From contig CM037837.1 of assembly GCA_021234535.1 (NCBI GenBank), forward strand, positions 8,344,218 through 8,408,217: a DNA stretch of 64,000 bases. The letters run 5' to 3'. A program made the position numbers and the translations under genes. How positions within the stretch are numbered: position 1 is the first letter of the stretch; the number at the start of each line of letters is the position of its first letter. Origin of the DNA: Stichopus chloronotus. Taxonomy: Eukaryota > Echinodermata > Holothuroidea > Aspidochirotida > Stichopodidae. Positions 11,096-22,600 of this stretch are shown here, one piece after another. The notes below the pieces were generated by a model, which had not been told where the DNA came from, did not search any database, and worked only from the letters and a program-made list of their open reading frames with translations.

Positions 11096-12165
11096 GTAAT
11101 CATTGTTTTTTTCTAAACTTGGCCCACTGAACTATAAACATGAGTTTTGAGATCTGCAAACACACTTAGCTGGTATTCTCAATTGCATATGCTTTTGTTA
11201 AATATGTAAACCAATACTCAAAAGCCACATGGTCAAATTTCCTTTCTTCAGTTGCAATGCTATCACATGACATACACAAACAGGTACAGACTCAGCAAAT
11301 TTCTGTATGCTGCAATGTACACCCCTTCTCAGTCCGCACACTGCATTTTATCTTTTCGACCAAAAGCAAAATAATTAAATATGCAAACTGTTGTCCCAAA
11401 TCTTACCTCACAATGTGACATGTCTCCACTCAATAAATTCACCTCTGCCTACTCTGCTAGAGATGCTCAGTTTGGAAAATATGGATGAGGGGAGAGGTGC
11501 GATCAGGTAGATTAGTTCACGACACTATACAAGGGTGATGTCCTACAAATACCTTTATCTTTCTCACAGTTGAAGTGACGTAGTCATGGAGAGTAAGATG
11601 ACTGAGAAGCAATCAAGACGGTATGCACATTGCCATGGTAACATGTTGTCGTGTACAAATTTCATTCTTAGTTATGTAACTTCTAATAGTACGCATCATT
11701 CACCAGGGTTTTGCCAGCTCCAGAATTTGCTCCTGGTGTCCTTTATATGGGTGACACATACCTGACAATGCAAAAGCCAATTCTCAAATACTGTATAAAG
11801 TACGGTATGGGTTACATCTGTACTCCACAGCTGTTACTTTGTCATTACACTGTGAATGTCTGTTACATTCATCATATGAGATCATGGGAGAAGGCCTCTT
11901 TACTTGTATGCTTCCCTGAAATTAGGTCATCTACATAACAAAAAAATATTTGCTGGTCTTTTGTTATTTATCAACGACCACACTTACTGGGTCAAAGGGT
12001 TGGCAATCTCTTCCTCCTGTACCTTCTACAGTGCTGTTGTTTTGTTTCACATTTACATCACTGTGGAAATAAATATAGCTTGGAATGGTGACACCTGTAG
12101 GAGACTTTGCAATGTCCCCCATTTCTTAAAACAACTGCTATGCAACATTACAGAATTCTAACCAA

Positions 12166-12228
12166 AAACAAAAAAAAACAGAAAAAAAAACACCACCCAC
12201 CACACACACACACATACATACACACATA
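12166..12228. repeat. A-rich tract and CA microsatellite
   Basis: A-rich runs broken by single C and G, then CCACCCACCACACACACACA and ACATACATACACAC. On the minus strand this gives a long T tract that mimics an acceptor. Confidence 0.8.
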
Positions 12229-12911
12229 ATATTCCTTGTTACATTTGAAAGCAAATTTCTTGTAACATTTGAAAGCAAACTTCATCCACTAAGTCTAGCG
12301 ACTGTGAGCACAGCGTTCTCTGCCATAAGCAAGACGAATGCAAATATTCCAGTCTCCTTAAAAGCAAAAACAACAGGTACATGAGATATAAATGCATGCC
12401 ATTTTTTCATGTGACAATCTGAGCCTGTCTCTGATACAATGGTACTTGAAGATGGTTACCATCATGTACAATGACACAACTTCATCTCGTCGACATGTTG
12501 CTAGGCTAACACTTGTGAGAGGCTTTGAGAGCTAACAAGTTCCTTCCAGAGATTGCCTCTTGAAATTTGTCCTCATTATCTCCAACTTATCAGACTCTGT
12601 CAAGTTGAAACCAAATTATGAGGTTTGTTGACCCAGAGATAAAGGCTTTCCAATTGAAGTGTCTGAGTCAGTAGAATCAGGTAGAATTCCATGTCAGTCC
12701 TTGACGACCTAATGAGAGTGCCCACTCAATAACTCAGACTCCAGGATGCATCAATAAGGCTCATCATTTGTGTTGAAAGCACTCCAAATATGACAGCACA
12801 TCTCACTTTATTTTGAGCTAATTGGCTAGACTTAATTCTGCCCTTGCTGCTATTATTTTCATAATCAAGCCGCCGTGAAACTTTTACCCAGCGAACTCTA
12901 GCAACAGAGCT

Positions 12912-12925
12912 TGACCTTTGACCAC
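12912..12925 (-). promoter_or_regulatory. DR1-type nuclear receptor half-site pair
   Basis: TGACCTTTGACCAC is, on the minus strand, GTGGTCAAAGGTCA, two half-sites spaced by one base. It may be a fragment of the TGACCTTTGACCTC repeat family rather than a selected site. Confidence 0.3.
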
Positions 12926-13335
12926 CTGTTTTTACTTGGCATTCACATCTACTTGCTGCTCAGACGTCTGACTTAAATTTGGGAGATGGGTGCTCCTAAT
13001 TGATGAATTGACAACATAGGTGTTCATATTTTTTTTTAATATTTCTAGCTCACAGAAAATCTTCTTTTATGCTTCTTTCCTTCCTATCATTGTTTGCCAT
13101 CCCATCCTGATTCTTAATAATTAAGAATCAATGATAAAAAATAGCATGGCTCAAAGACCACTTCACAGCAGCCTATGTCTTAATTTGCTCTTTACAATTT
13201 CTACATACTAATTGTCTATGCAGTTGACATCTGACTGGAATTGTGATCATCTAACAATCAGCTACTTCCTAAATGTAAATAGGTGGCGAGACACTGACAT
13301 ATGGTGGTCTTGAATATTTGATAAAACTGCCGAAA

Positions 13336-13619
13336 TCCCCACAACTCACTGGTCTGGGTGTTCACCACTGACTATACTTACCCCTTGCTTACATTAAAAT
13401 ACAAGAAAACTCCAGGTTTAGAGCTTCAGGATGCCTTTGCAAGAGGTGAAAAAAGGAGGACAGCACAAAGCACGTTGTGGGCAACTCGATTGAAAGGCAA
13501 ACAAGGACGGGCTAGTAATCAGAGGGCGCGGTGCTAGAACTGATTTCGACGACATTTAGAGCATGACCAAATGTATGCATTAGTGAAGCAAGGGGTAAAT
13601 ATATGTCTACGGTGTGAAT
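13336..13619 (+). mobile_element. Hairpin family B, full copy B3
   Basis: Left: ATCCCCACAACTCACTGGTC, then TGACTATACTTACCCCTTGC. Interior: GCCTTTGCAAGAGGTGAA, GGACGGGCTAGTAATCAGAG, GCGGTGCTAGAACTG. Right: CCAAATGTATGCATTAGTGA to ACGGTGTGAAT. Outer bases AAT occur on both sides, a possible 3-bp duplication. 284 bp; no reading frame of note. Confidence 0.85.
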
Positions 13620-16600
13620 TGTCAGATATGCATATTTTCAGATTTTGAGAGGTATAATGTAATTCCGGTGGTTAAATATGGAGAAAGATAATGTAATTCC
13701 AGTGGGAAAAGATGAAGGGAGACAAAAGAACACATGCTACAAAAAAAAAAGCCTGCTACCATGGTTATGAAACAAAACCTGTCAGATAATACTTCAGGTA
13801 ACACAGCCGAATGCTTGACTCTGGCATTGTGATATAGCGTGGACTTGCCATATGGGATCCAATGGCAAACTACTGTACCTTTGCCACACTGACAACTGTA
13901 TGCCTCGCTGTTCACTCAAAAGACTTCACTACCTCGACAAAAGGTCTGTTCGACATCTTATTAAAATTTTTCCATCACGATGTCTTACCACATTGAAAAG
14001 TGCTTATCTTTTCTAGAGTTATACAGTTTCTATCGACTATAATTACAGAGGTAAGAATCCTGAACAGATTAGCTACATGCCCTGGGACTCCACAAAGCCC
14101 ACTCAATTTACCTGTGCTGCACTTGAAAATATGACAAAGATTTCTCCTGTGAGTAAAGCGAAGAACAATGAAACTATTTACCAACTAGTCTGGGGAGACT
14201 GTAGAGCAATCAATGCCTGGTCGTGTGTTTGCACTTCCATTTCACAAATGAATGCTCTGCTTTCCTGAAAAAGGAGTAAGTCCCACTCCTGGCATTTATG
14301 CTTTTCCGGAACACAGAATCGACTTTTACAGTCATCTCAGTCAGCGGCAGTCGCAGCCATTCAGCAGCCCAGGGTGTAATATTGCATTTTTGGCTGTTTA
14401 GTTTTAGAATACAACCAACCAACTCATGTTGATTACCTGCTGATAGCATAATACAGCAAGTGTGAAAAAAAAAAGGAAAAATAATTCCTATAAGTTTTCT
14501 CATTTATACCTATGAGCACCACTGGGAACTCAAGGACTGCATTTAAAGAAACCAAAAGCCGTTTCAGGAGCCTGATACTAGGCTTAAGTACAGGTAATTG
14601 TGTATATGCACATAAAGCAGCCAAATAAATCAACCCACTGTGATATATCCTTTAAGCTGAAGCTATATGCAAATGTACAACATCATTCACGAAGAAGGAA
14701 AAAATTGAAAAAAAAAAATAGCTGCAAACTTTCAAAAACAAATGAGCTAATTCCATGGACTTCGTCTTGAATAACAGAGGAATCTAAAAGGGGGAGCTTT
14801 ACCTGTAACTATTTATAAACAAATCGAGTTATTACATTAAGTCCAGTACGTTAAATGGCACCGAATGTCATGCAGAAAACACCACAAAGATGGCAATAAT
14901 TAAGAGCAGAAATACAGTTACGACACATACTTTAGACAAGGATGCAGCAGATATCTGAAATATACAGTTCTAGAACTGTGTATGTGGTGATGGTTTCTAT
15001 GGTAATGTACCAGTTTTGTTGGTAAATCCTATACCTTGCATCTGTGGCCTAAATATGCCAATACCTCACCATGTCATACATCCTGCGTACATACTGTACA
15101 GTAAGATCAAACTGTTTGCTATGAACTGTTTTATCAACTGTGGCAATGGCTATAATACATCCTACAGTGGTACAAAACTTAGTGTGGGACCGACCATCGG
15201 CAGGTGATCGTCGTTCTGCCCGTTATCCAACAATCAATGTTACATCTATGTTTCACTTTGTCTAAAGTACCAAAGAGAACATTAGGTTTCCAATGTAACA
15301 CAAAGTAAATGTACAAGTTACCAACTAATATTATCTGTATACAAAAGAAAAGCAAACACACACTCATAAAAAAATGCATTTGGTGCTTTTCTTTGTTGCT
15401 TTGAAGAAAAGTTAACTAGTCTACATTGACAAAATCATTCCGTGGTGCTGATTCCCTAATGGATGCATCACGGTACACATCTGGCGAAGCTTTACCCTGT
15501 TAGGATACCATATGCACCGCATCCAGTGATGCATCCTGATAAGTCCAGGAGTAACTCATCCAGAGTATGTACACTATGTACTTACACACTGTACAGCATG
15601 ACCCTCCCAGCCAAATGTGACGCTAGCGGGTAACGACAATTGACGCCAACTGTAAATTCACGGCAGGTATTTCACTGGCTAAGTGCTATTAGGTTACAGG
15701 ACAGCAAACTGACAGATGAATATTGATTTACTGTAAATTGCACTGACACGCATACCTCTACTCCATTTGACATCATCATTACAATATGAGGCCAAATGCC
15801 TCTTTCCCCTAGTCTACCCACCGACCTGCATAAAAAATTAAAAAAAATAAATAAATTATGTAGAAATAAGTACATACATGCATGACATTTACCTTCTCTT
15901 CAACTGACTCCATTTTAACAAATCCCCAAACTAAGCATATTCAACCAACACGAGAGATTTAGTCCTTCCTCGTGCCAGGTATGTGTATCCCTTGTAAACA
16001 GAAAGGCAACAACTGGCTCGAGTGACACTGCTGTAGTACAGAGGGGAAAGAAAATTCCACCAGACAGTTACAGATAGCAACTTTGTGATGAACTTTTTGA
16101 CCTTTCAAGTCCTTATTCCCAAATTAAAACATTTGCCTTATCTATCAATTTACCGAGATGGTTTAGTCTCAGATATCTTCTCTCTTATCTGCTCTTGAAG
16201 CAGGTAAAAAAGATGAACAAACATCTGTTATCAGCGGCAAATTTCTTTATCGTGTTGACAAATACTAACATCAAACAAACAGTTGGCTTTTATCATAGTG
16301 ATTAAGTGTGGACAAGGTAACCTAGCACAAGACAACTGAATTCTTTCAAACAGTTCATAAACATTAAGATTGCTAAAGCAACTTTGGTGGTTGACAGTCG
16401 CGCATATTGCACAAATGGTTTGGTTAGCAATCAGCGAGCTCTCCTGCTGACATGCACTAACTAGAGAATTCTAGAAAACTATGAAATAGAGGAAAGGTCA
16501 CGTTTCTTAATTCCAGTTAATTCACATGTAAACGTTCTAGCAATAAATGAGCAATTGTATGTATTTTTTTTTACGTAAATATGAAGTTTCTTTGAGAGAA

Positions 16601-16641
16601 ATGATACCACAGTGTAAAACTTTTGATCATATTACAAATGG
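13620..16641. other. Non-coding stretch
   Basis: Frames up to 97 codons on both strands without family resemblance. No repeat shared with the rest of the window was recognised. A minus-strand ATG plus donor at 15893-15913 is too short to call. Confidence 0.45.
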
Positions 16642-16835
16642 CTTGAAGCTGGAATATGAGTTGTACTTGTAATCGCCTGGTCATCTACCTTTGTTTTTCT
16701 TCAGTGCTTTCAGGGAAGAAAAAGTAGGGGAAAACGATCACCTGTCACAAAATCTGAAAGTGCACTATGCACTAATCCACCATATACTTGAATATTAAAA
16801 TTGTCTAGGCATTTTTGTTGGCCCTGAAAAATCCA
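16642..16835 (-). mobile_element. Family D, truncated copy D3
   Basis: Starts GAAGCTGGAATATGAGTTGT, the D terminus, and continues in reverse relative to D1: GGCAGG-type sequence, CTTCAGTGCTTTCAGGGAAG and TTTTTGTTGGCCCT. Match is lost after about 16835. Confidence 0.7.
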
Positions 16836-16854
16836 ACAGATAATACAGGGTCAA

Positions 16855-16893
16855 TGTCAGTGTGCATTTGTTATATTGAGACAGGTAAGCAAG
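16855..16893 (+). repeat. Family C right-arm tip (C6)
   Basis: GTGCATTTGTTATATTGAGA followed by CAGGTAAGCAAG. Confidence 0.6.
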
Positions 16894-16899
16894 AAAAAA

Positions 16900-17035
16900 A
16901 AAATTTTTCAGTGACAAGTACCTGAACTTTCATAAGAGAGAAACTTATTTCTTAAAAAGAAGGCTACCATCCTATCCTATTTTAAATAATCTAGCATTCA
17001 TGTTCATCATAAAAATAAGATTATTTCTGTAAGTA
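16900..17035 (+). repeat. Family F fragment F4
   Basis: Shares GAGAAACTTATTTCTTAAAA, AGAAGGCTACCATCCTATCC and AATAATCTAGCATTC with F1 and F2. Both termini are missing. Confidence 0.6.
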
Positions 17036-17238
17036 AGTTGAACGTCAAAGCTAAACACCACAAAATGGTCTGTCACAATTGACAGCTCTAAAGCAGTCAC
17101 ATTTTGCTATAAAGAAATATAAAAGTATTGAATTTTGATAACAACTATGTCACTTCTCGTCTACATATGACAAAATTGCTCTGCAAAGCATCTGGTCGAC
17201 CTTTTATGGTGCTCAGTAACGAGAAATATAGAGCAAAA

Positions 17239-17305
17239 TCCCCCCAGATTTACTGGTTTGGGTAATGCATAGGTAATATGAGGTGGAAAAGTATGTGCTG
17301 TGAAT
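17239..17305 (+). mobile_element. Family A, internally deleted solo-like copy A7
   Basis: The 5' module (CCCCCAGATTTACTGGTTTG) is fused directly to the last part of the right arm (GGTAATGCATAGGTAATATG to GTGCTGTGAAT). The hairpin is lost. It shows that the 5' module and the right tip define the family. Confidence 0.75.
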
Positions 17306-17473
17306 CGTTCCAACGACAGACTATCACTGTTCCTAAGCATGTAGAGGACTACATTACCTAAGCATTGTACAGTATTGAGGAAGCATCTACTGTAGTTCTC
17401 CATGTACTTGCCCAATGGTGGTGGTATTCTATGATCACAAATGAAAAAATCCTGCTTCATTTATATGGGCCTT

Positions 17474-17815
17474 TTTAAATGGAAATAGGGCATTTGATTC
17501 ACAGCAAAATCATAGTTTTAAAATCAGTATTTGTGGACACAGTTTGATAGATTATTCAAAATATGGGAAGAAAGTGGCTGTCTCTACAAGAAATAAGTTT
17601 TTCACAGATAGAAATTCAGTTATTTGTAACTCAACATAATTTGTTCACCCAAACTTTCAAAAATCCAAATGATGCATCTTCTGTAACTCATCTTGTGCAT
17701 AACTCTTTGAAGAAGAGGAAACTATTACCAATGTCAATGGTGAGACTGAATGGCTCAACACTGATTAAAGTTACTTCCTTTCTATGCCATGTCCGTGCAT
17801 TATTTCCCTTTAAAG
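17474..17815 (-). mobile_element. Family F, full copy F3 (inverted)
   Basis: TTTTAAATGGAAATAGGGCA at one end and TTATTTCCCTTTAAAG at the other. The interior is the reverse complement of F1 and F2. An 87-codon frame across it (17563-17826) is not kept open in F1 or F2, so it is not coding. Confidence 0.8.
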
Positions 17816-18284
17816 TATTTGGATAGCTCAGGATGCAACTGATACATGTGAGTTTTCACCATGTAGCTTCGTGGTTTTGTGTGTTGTGTTTCCCTGACAC
17901 GTAATAAGATCCACAGTGCACTTACAGATTTCAACGGCGACATATCCTAGAAGTAATGAACGTTTCATCGAGTCTTTGTCTTGTGCTTTCCCGTCTTGCC
18001 TTTGTTTCTAATCCTGATTTTATCTTCACTAAGGTGAAGATCGAAAATATGAAGCCCTCTCCTTTCAAGATCAATGACAGATGGCTATATCAAAATGAAA
18101 TGATGCCAGCCACGTAGAGATAAAACAGTCAACCAACACTTTAAGTGGTAGTTACTTAACAATGAATGATATCTGCTAAGTTATAAATCTCACAAATTTT
18201 ACCTGGTATGGACATGAACGAGTGACATTACTTTATACTTGTCTCCACACTAGCACTACTGAAGAATCAACCAGATTGGACAGT

Positions 18285-18440
18285 ACTGAACTAGACCGCC
18301 GACAGAGGGTGCATACTCCCTGGATGTAGGTTTCCAATTCCAAAAGAGAGGGCTCTAGATTGGATTCCTGGTCGTTTGCCACCACGTGTCCATCTGACTT
18401 GGTGTGGTTCTGATCCACTGGTTCTATCGATAGTTTTTGT
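18285..18440 (+). mobile_element. Possible tRNA-SINE fragment
   Basis: GATTGGATTCCTGGTCG resembles a B box plus 3' flank, and TCCATCTGACTTGG matches the tail seen at 10.7 kb on the other strand. Upstream tRNA-like structure is poor. Confidence 0.3.
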
Positions 18441-18823
18441 GTATAGACATGTAGTAGCAAAGTAAATCAATAACATCCTAATAATCATTAAGTATAGATT
18501 TCATCGTAAAAGTTATGGTGACAGAACCTCAGACTAAGGTGCGTAAAACATCTTCACAAAAGGTATTGGTACACAACAAAACTGAGATCAGTGAGGGGTG
18601 AAGCAAATCAGCTCAATGTACAGGGCAAATATGATCTGTGAAAGCATTTCTACACTGACTGCTATTGAACTCAATCAATTTCTACTACACACTGAGTAAC
18701 AACAAGCTGCAACTAACAATACATAATAGGCCTACTTAGGGTATGCCCTACTGTACAGTGTGAAGTGAATTATGGCTAAGTGGAAATGATTTGCATGACC
18801 CAAACTCTAGCCCAGAAGTTGAG

Positions 18824-18860
18824 GGTGCAATTGTTATGAAGAGACAGGTAAGTAGGGTGT
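18824..18860 (+). repeat. Family C right-arm tip with splice-donor motif (C7)
   Basis: GTGCAATTGTTATGAAGAGA followed by CAGGTAAGTAGG. Confidence 0.6.
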
Positions 18861-20202
18861 GCCATACATGTACATATCATTTCATTATTGAGATTCACTT
18901 GGTGATCATCTTTAAAAGGCTACATAAATGGAAGATTTGTTTTCCTTTGATTGGTTACTTAGAAGCTTATGTATAGCGCCTCTGTGGCTGTCACCCTATG
19001 TGGCTGAAGCTCCGAAGAGCGGGCAGGTGAGGCCAAATGTTCCTTTCACAGAGACCAAAAGTTGATAAGACTTGAAGCCTTGCATTAGCCAATCGCCTTA
19101 GAGCTATGTAAATGAAGTTTTCTGTGACAGACATCATCTGCATGCATCCCAGCAAGCAGGTATGCACTAGAGCACAAACAATTGCCAAATAATACCGATT
19201 ACTTCATCATAATCAGGGCCAATGCCGATTACCGATTATTTCACCCATTTTTTTGGAACAAGCACTATACATTATAACTGTTGAGTATGTAATGTGCACT
19301 ATGCATGTTTGTGGCATATCGATGCAAACACGAGGAGGGTAAAATCACATCGTTCGCAGCCTTCAACAAATCCATCTTTCTATAGATTCAAACCTTAAAT
19401 CTAAATGTTTTAAGCCCACAAGGATTGGAAAACAATAAAATATTACTGCAATGTTTGTACAAATAATACCAAAGCCGCAATTTGTAAAAGATTGTGCTGT
19501 TCCAAATAGATGATGAAATACACAAATACAAAGGTGGTTAGGCTCAGGCTGTTTGCTAGCGTATACACCTCACTACGTTAGGATGTTATTATTGTAAATT
19601 TTCGGAAGGTTTTACATGTTCTTTTCTACTTTTATTCATGATAAATTTATGTACATTTTAACTTAGGAAATGTATACAATGTAGTTTGTGCAACACTTCA
19701 TGGAGCATTTCAGTGTTGAAGCAATAGTAATCTTATTTTTCTGATCGAACTTTCGTCTTGCTGAAATGGTTTTCATCCTAACTGCACTGTTGAACTATAC
19801 CAAGGCCAACTGCGACTGCGAGTTAGGTAAAACTCCAAAAATCAAACTTAATTACTTTTTCTATAGATCCTCAAATATGATAAGGGATTTTATGAAAATC
19901 GGTTTGCTTGAAAACTAAAACCAAGTAATGAAAAATTCAAGTGTGAATCTGATTTTGCTTCAAATTTAGAAGGAAATTGTGCAGTAGCCTTACATAGCGT
20001 ACAATCAAGTAATTGCACAATTAAGTGGGTGGAGACTATAGCCGACATGACAGAAACTACTACCCTCAATATTGAACGTGATTGGTTCATACCAGCATGT
20101 GGGTGTAGCAGCCCTACCATATGACATGAAAACAGGCACATCTTCAGAAATTCCACCTAGCAAAATTAATGACACTTGTGATGGGAAGAAAGACCTATGT
20201 AA

Positions 20203-20330
20203 ATCCCAAAACTCACCTGGTTTAGATATTTACCAACGACTTATGTCTCATCACCACAAATGCACTCCCATCTACCTAGAAGGGAGTGCATTTGTCGTGA
20301 TGAGACAGGTAAGTGAGGAGTGAAGTAAAT
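20203..20330 (+). mobile_element. Hairpin family C, full copy C1
   Basis: Left module TCCCAAAACTCACCTGGTTT, left arm ATGTCTCATCACCACAAATG then CACTCCC. Right arm GGGAGTGCATTTGTCGTGAT, GAGACAGGTAAGTGAGGAGT, GAAGTAAAT. The arms pair over about 35 bp with a very short loop. AAAT occurs just outside the left end and closes the right end. Confidence 0.85.
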
Positions 20331-22027
20331 AACCTATGTACGAAATATGAGATCTGTCCAAGCTTTGCTTCTTAAGATATCGTGTTTACAAAGTAGGCAT
20401 CACATGCACACACACACACACCGCCACATGACTACGAAGGTTATGATTTCATTGAAATCAAACATGAATTCTCTGCCAGTGTGCAGTGTGTAGAGGTTCT
20501 ATCTTTTCTATCTCGGTTCTATCTAGTTTTTTCGACGAAATTATTCAAAGTCGGTAGGAAAGTCACAGTTTGTATGGAAAAGTCCAAAGCATGATTCCTC
20601 ACAAATTGCGTCATCCCACTCTTTGCATTTCTATATAGTCTCCCTTTTCTGAGCAAGCACGGGCATGGCATTTGCATCTTAAAAAGTGCACACGTGTGAT
20701 CCTATACCTGAAGCAATAGCCTGTGAGAGATTGCAAATAGGGCATCACATCCAAGAAGACTTTCAGGTTCCACATACTTAATCAATGTTTCAATATGAAC
20801 ATGGATATCTGTCCCACAGATTAGCAAGGAGGCAATAGGAACAAAGTGCATGCTGAGCACCACAAACGATCTTTCGTGCATGTATCATTGGGTCGCTGAG
20901 GTGCTTTGTGTTGTAGATCAATCATCCCTGCAGGTATTACATGACGGATGTATCCGCCATACACAGCAGTATGAAGATAGAACATGACGGATACATGCGT
21001 CATACGCTGTTAGCTGGTTAAGGCAGGCAAAGGCATCTACAAGGTTCCCACTGCAAATTTACGGGAACCAATTTGGGTTGTTAAGATCATGATAAGGCCA
21101 AAAGGTAACAGGGTATCTCTACACATCTCCAAGCTTTTGAGAACCCTCCAGATCAGAGCAAAGTACATCATTCCTACAAACCTGACAACAGTGACAACGA
21201 AACATTCCGAGGAAAGATGTGTGTGCATGATAGAGGATCAAGAAGGCAAGTCAAAATCAGCAAATGCGAAGGTCATGACACATGCAGGGATCACTGAATG
21301 TCACCTCTATCTATAGTAAATGTTGGCAAACATCAGTTTCTCCCTACACTGGTACAAGTGGCTTGTTTATACTGATATAAACTCTTTTCCATCATTCAAT
21401 TACATTATCAAGTTTAAGGTTTATGGGAAGTAATGATAGAAGAAGTACTTGCCCTATCTCACAGCTGTCACCATAAATTAAACTTATGAGTTTTGTCAAG
21501 ACTGATACAGGTTGTTCAATTATTGACACTGTTTCTGAGACTGTTTAAAAACCATTGTTTTGGCAAACGACTGATGGTTAATGTTATCTACCAAATGCAT
21601 CACACTAATGTGAAGTGCTCAATATCATCAGACATAATGGGGGGGAGGAAACAAAATGATGTCATCAAACCAGCTCAAATCTGAATCAGAGTGACATTAT
21701 GTCACAGTCATGTACCTTATGTTCATGACTGTGACATGTTTAGTCTCAGATGCATTTACTATACAGCAAACCATACCACTGCAAAGAAAACATCCACACA
21801 CAGGCCCATTTGAAAATTTCTTTGGCCTTTTCCTGCATAATCTACACTGGCATTTCTCAACAGAAGAAATATGATGGGCTAGGCTATATTCACTAAAATT
21901 TAACAGCTAAACTACTTTGTTCAGCAGATAGTTATTTAACTCTGGCTTTTCACGAAGCAACATGGCATCTTTTCTGTATAAAGCCATCATATAAAACAAA
22001 TAACACCCCTGTGGTTCATTGTGCAGT
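20331..22027. other. No gene seen
   Basis: Begins with a fragment of the GACCT repeat (TTGCTTCTTAAGATATCGTG) and a CA microsatellite at 20405-20420. The 75-codon frame at 21089-21316 has no support. Confidence 0.45.
21699..21737. repeat. Perfect 14-bp stem-loop
   Basis: ATGTCACAGTCATG (21699-21712) and CATGACTGTGACAT (21724-21737) are exact inverses separated by 11 nt. No T run follows. Too short for a microRNA precursor. Function unknown. Confidence 0.7.
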
Positions 22028-22600
22028 GCTTGAGTTGATATCAATATCTTTGTGTGGATTTTGAAGGGTACCACCACATGACAATGATTAAAATGAGCAT
22101 AATTGATCTAGATTCACATCTAAGAGTGACAAAAAATGTCAATTTTTTTTTTTTCTATCCTGGCTTGAACCAGATGTTCATGATGTTAGTACTGATGTGA
22201 AAACGTGTCTGGCCAAAACTTTCAAAAACCAAATTGATTTGTTAATTACTAATGTTCATTTCTATGTAACAGTGGATTCTTTAAGTTTGATGATTTATTG
22301 TTTGTTTGTGAAGAATCTTGACAAGTTTGAAAGGATTTAGGGAAGCCTCACAAATCTAACCCCAGATCATCTGAGGTCCACAAAGCATTACAACGCTTCT
22401 CAATATGCACCCTGCGTATCCCACATGCTTGAGTACACTCAGAGTGTGTTGGGACTCTGTGAGGCCACGAGTTATGCAGTAGAGCATAACTCATTACTGC
22501 CTGGTTGCTATCCTCATTACAAAGGGTTAGCAACAGCTCGCTCTAAGATGATCTAGGGTTAGGTTTGTGAGACTTCCCTTAGTGCATTCAGTGAAACAAC
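22028..22600 (+). mobile_element. Family E copy E3, split by a nested foldback
   Basis: Shares TTGAGTTGATATCAATA, AACTTTCAAAAACCAAATTG, TTAATTACTAATG, CTTGACAAGTTTGAAAG and GTGAAACAAC with E1 and E2. The 238-bp insert lies between ATTTAG and the continuing TGCATTCAGTGAAAC. The terminal TTTAAAG repeats are eroded. Confidence 0.75.
22341..22578. mobile_element. 238-bp foldback element nested in E3
   Basis: Inverted termini of about 33 bp: GGAAGCCTCACAAATCTAAC at the left, GGTTTGTGAGACTTCCC at the right, plus AGATCATCT / AGATGATCT. It is flanked by TTAG on both sides (22337-22340 and 22579-22582), and the host E sequence resumes exactly across it. A small MITE of unknown superfamily. Confidence 0.85.

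Larger units (their letters stand above)
11096..13335. other. Non-coding stretch
   Basis: Holds the CA/A tract near 12.2 kb and a DR1-like site at 12.9 kb. A 63-nt minus-strand frame at 12095-12157 is discussed under rejected items. Confidence 0.5.
17816..20202. other. Non-coding stretch with minor repeats
   Basis: Besides the SINE-like and C7 fragments it holds ATCGG-type short repeats near 19190-19250 (AATACCGATTACTTCATC and GCCGATTACCGATTATT), echoed loosely near 7.74 and 41.1 kb. Confidence 0.4.

Noticed and set aside
12095..12157. 63-nt in-phase minus-strand segment after a long T tract
   Set aside because: The acceptor strength comes from a simple A/T repeat, and the donor (GTGTCA) is poor.
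15893..15913. Minus-strand ATG with good context (AAAATGG) and seven codons MESVEEK before GTAAAT
   Set aside because: Too short to separate from chance; no promoter or next exon seen.
18963..19026. 64-nt plus-strand segment with a good acceptor and GGGCAG|GTGAGG donor
   Set aside because: One frame is open (IAPLWLSPYVAEAPKSGQ), but there is no partner exon and no conservation evidence. Possible, but not supported enough to call.
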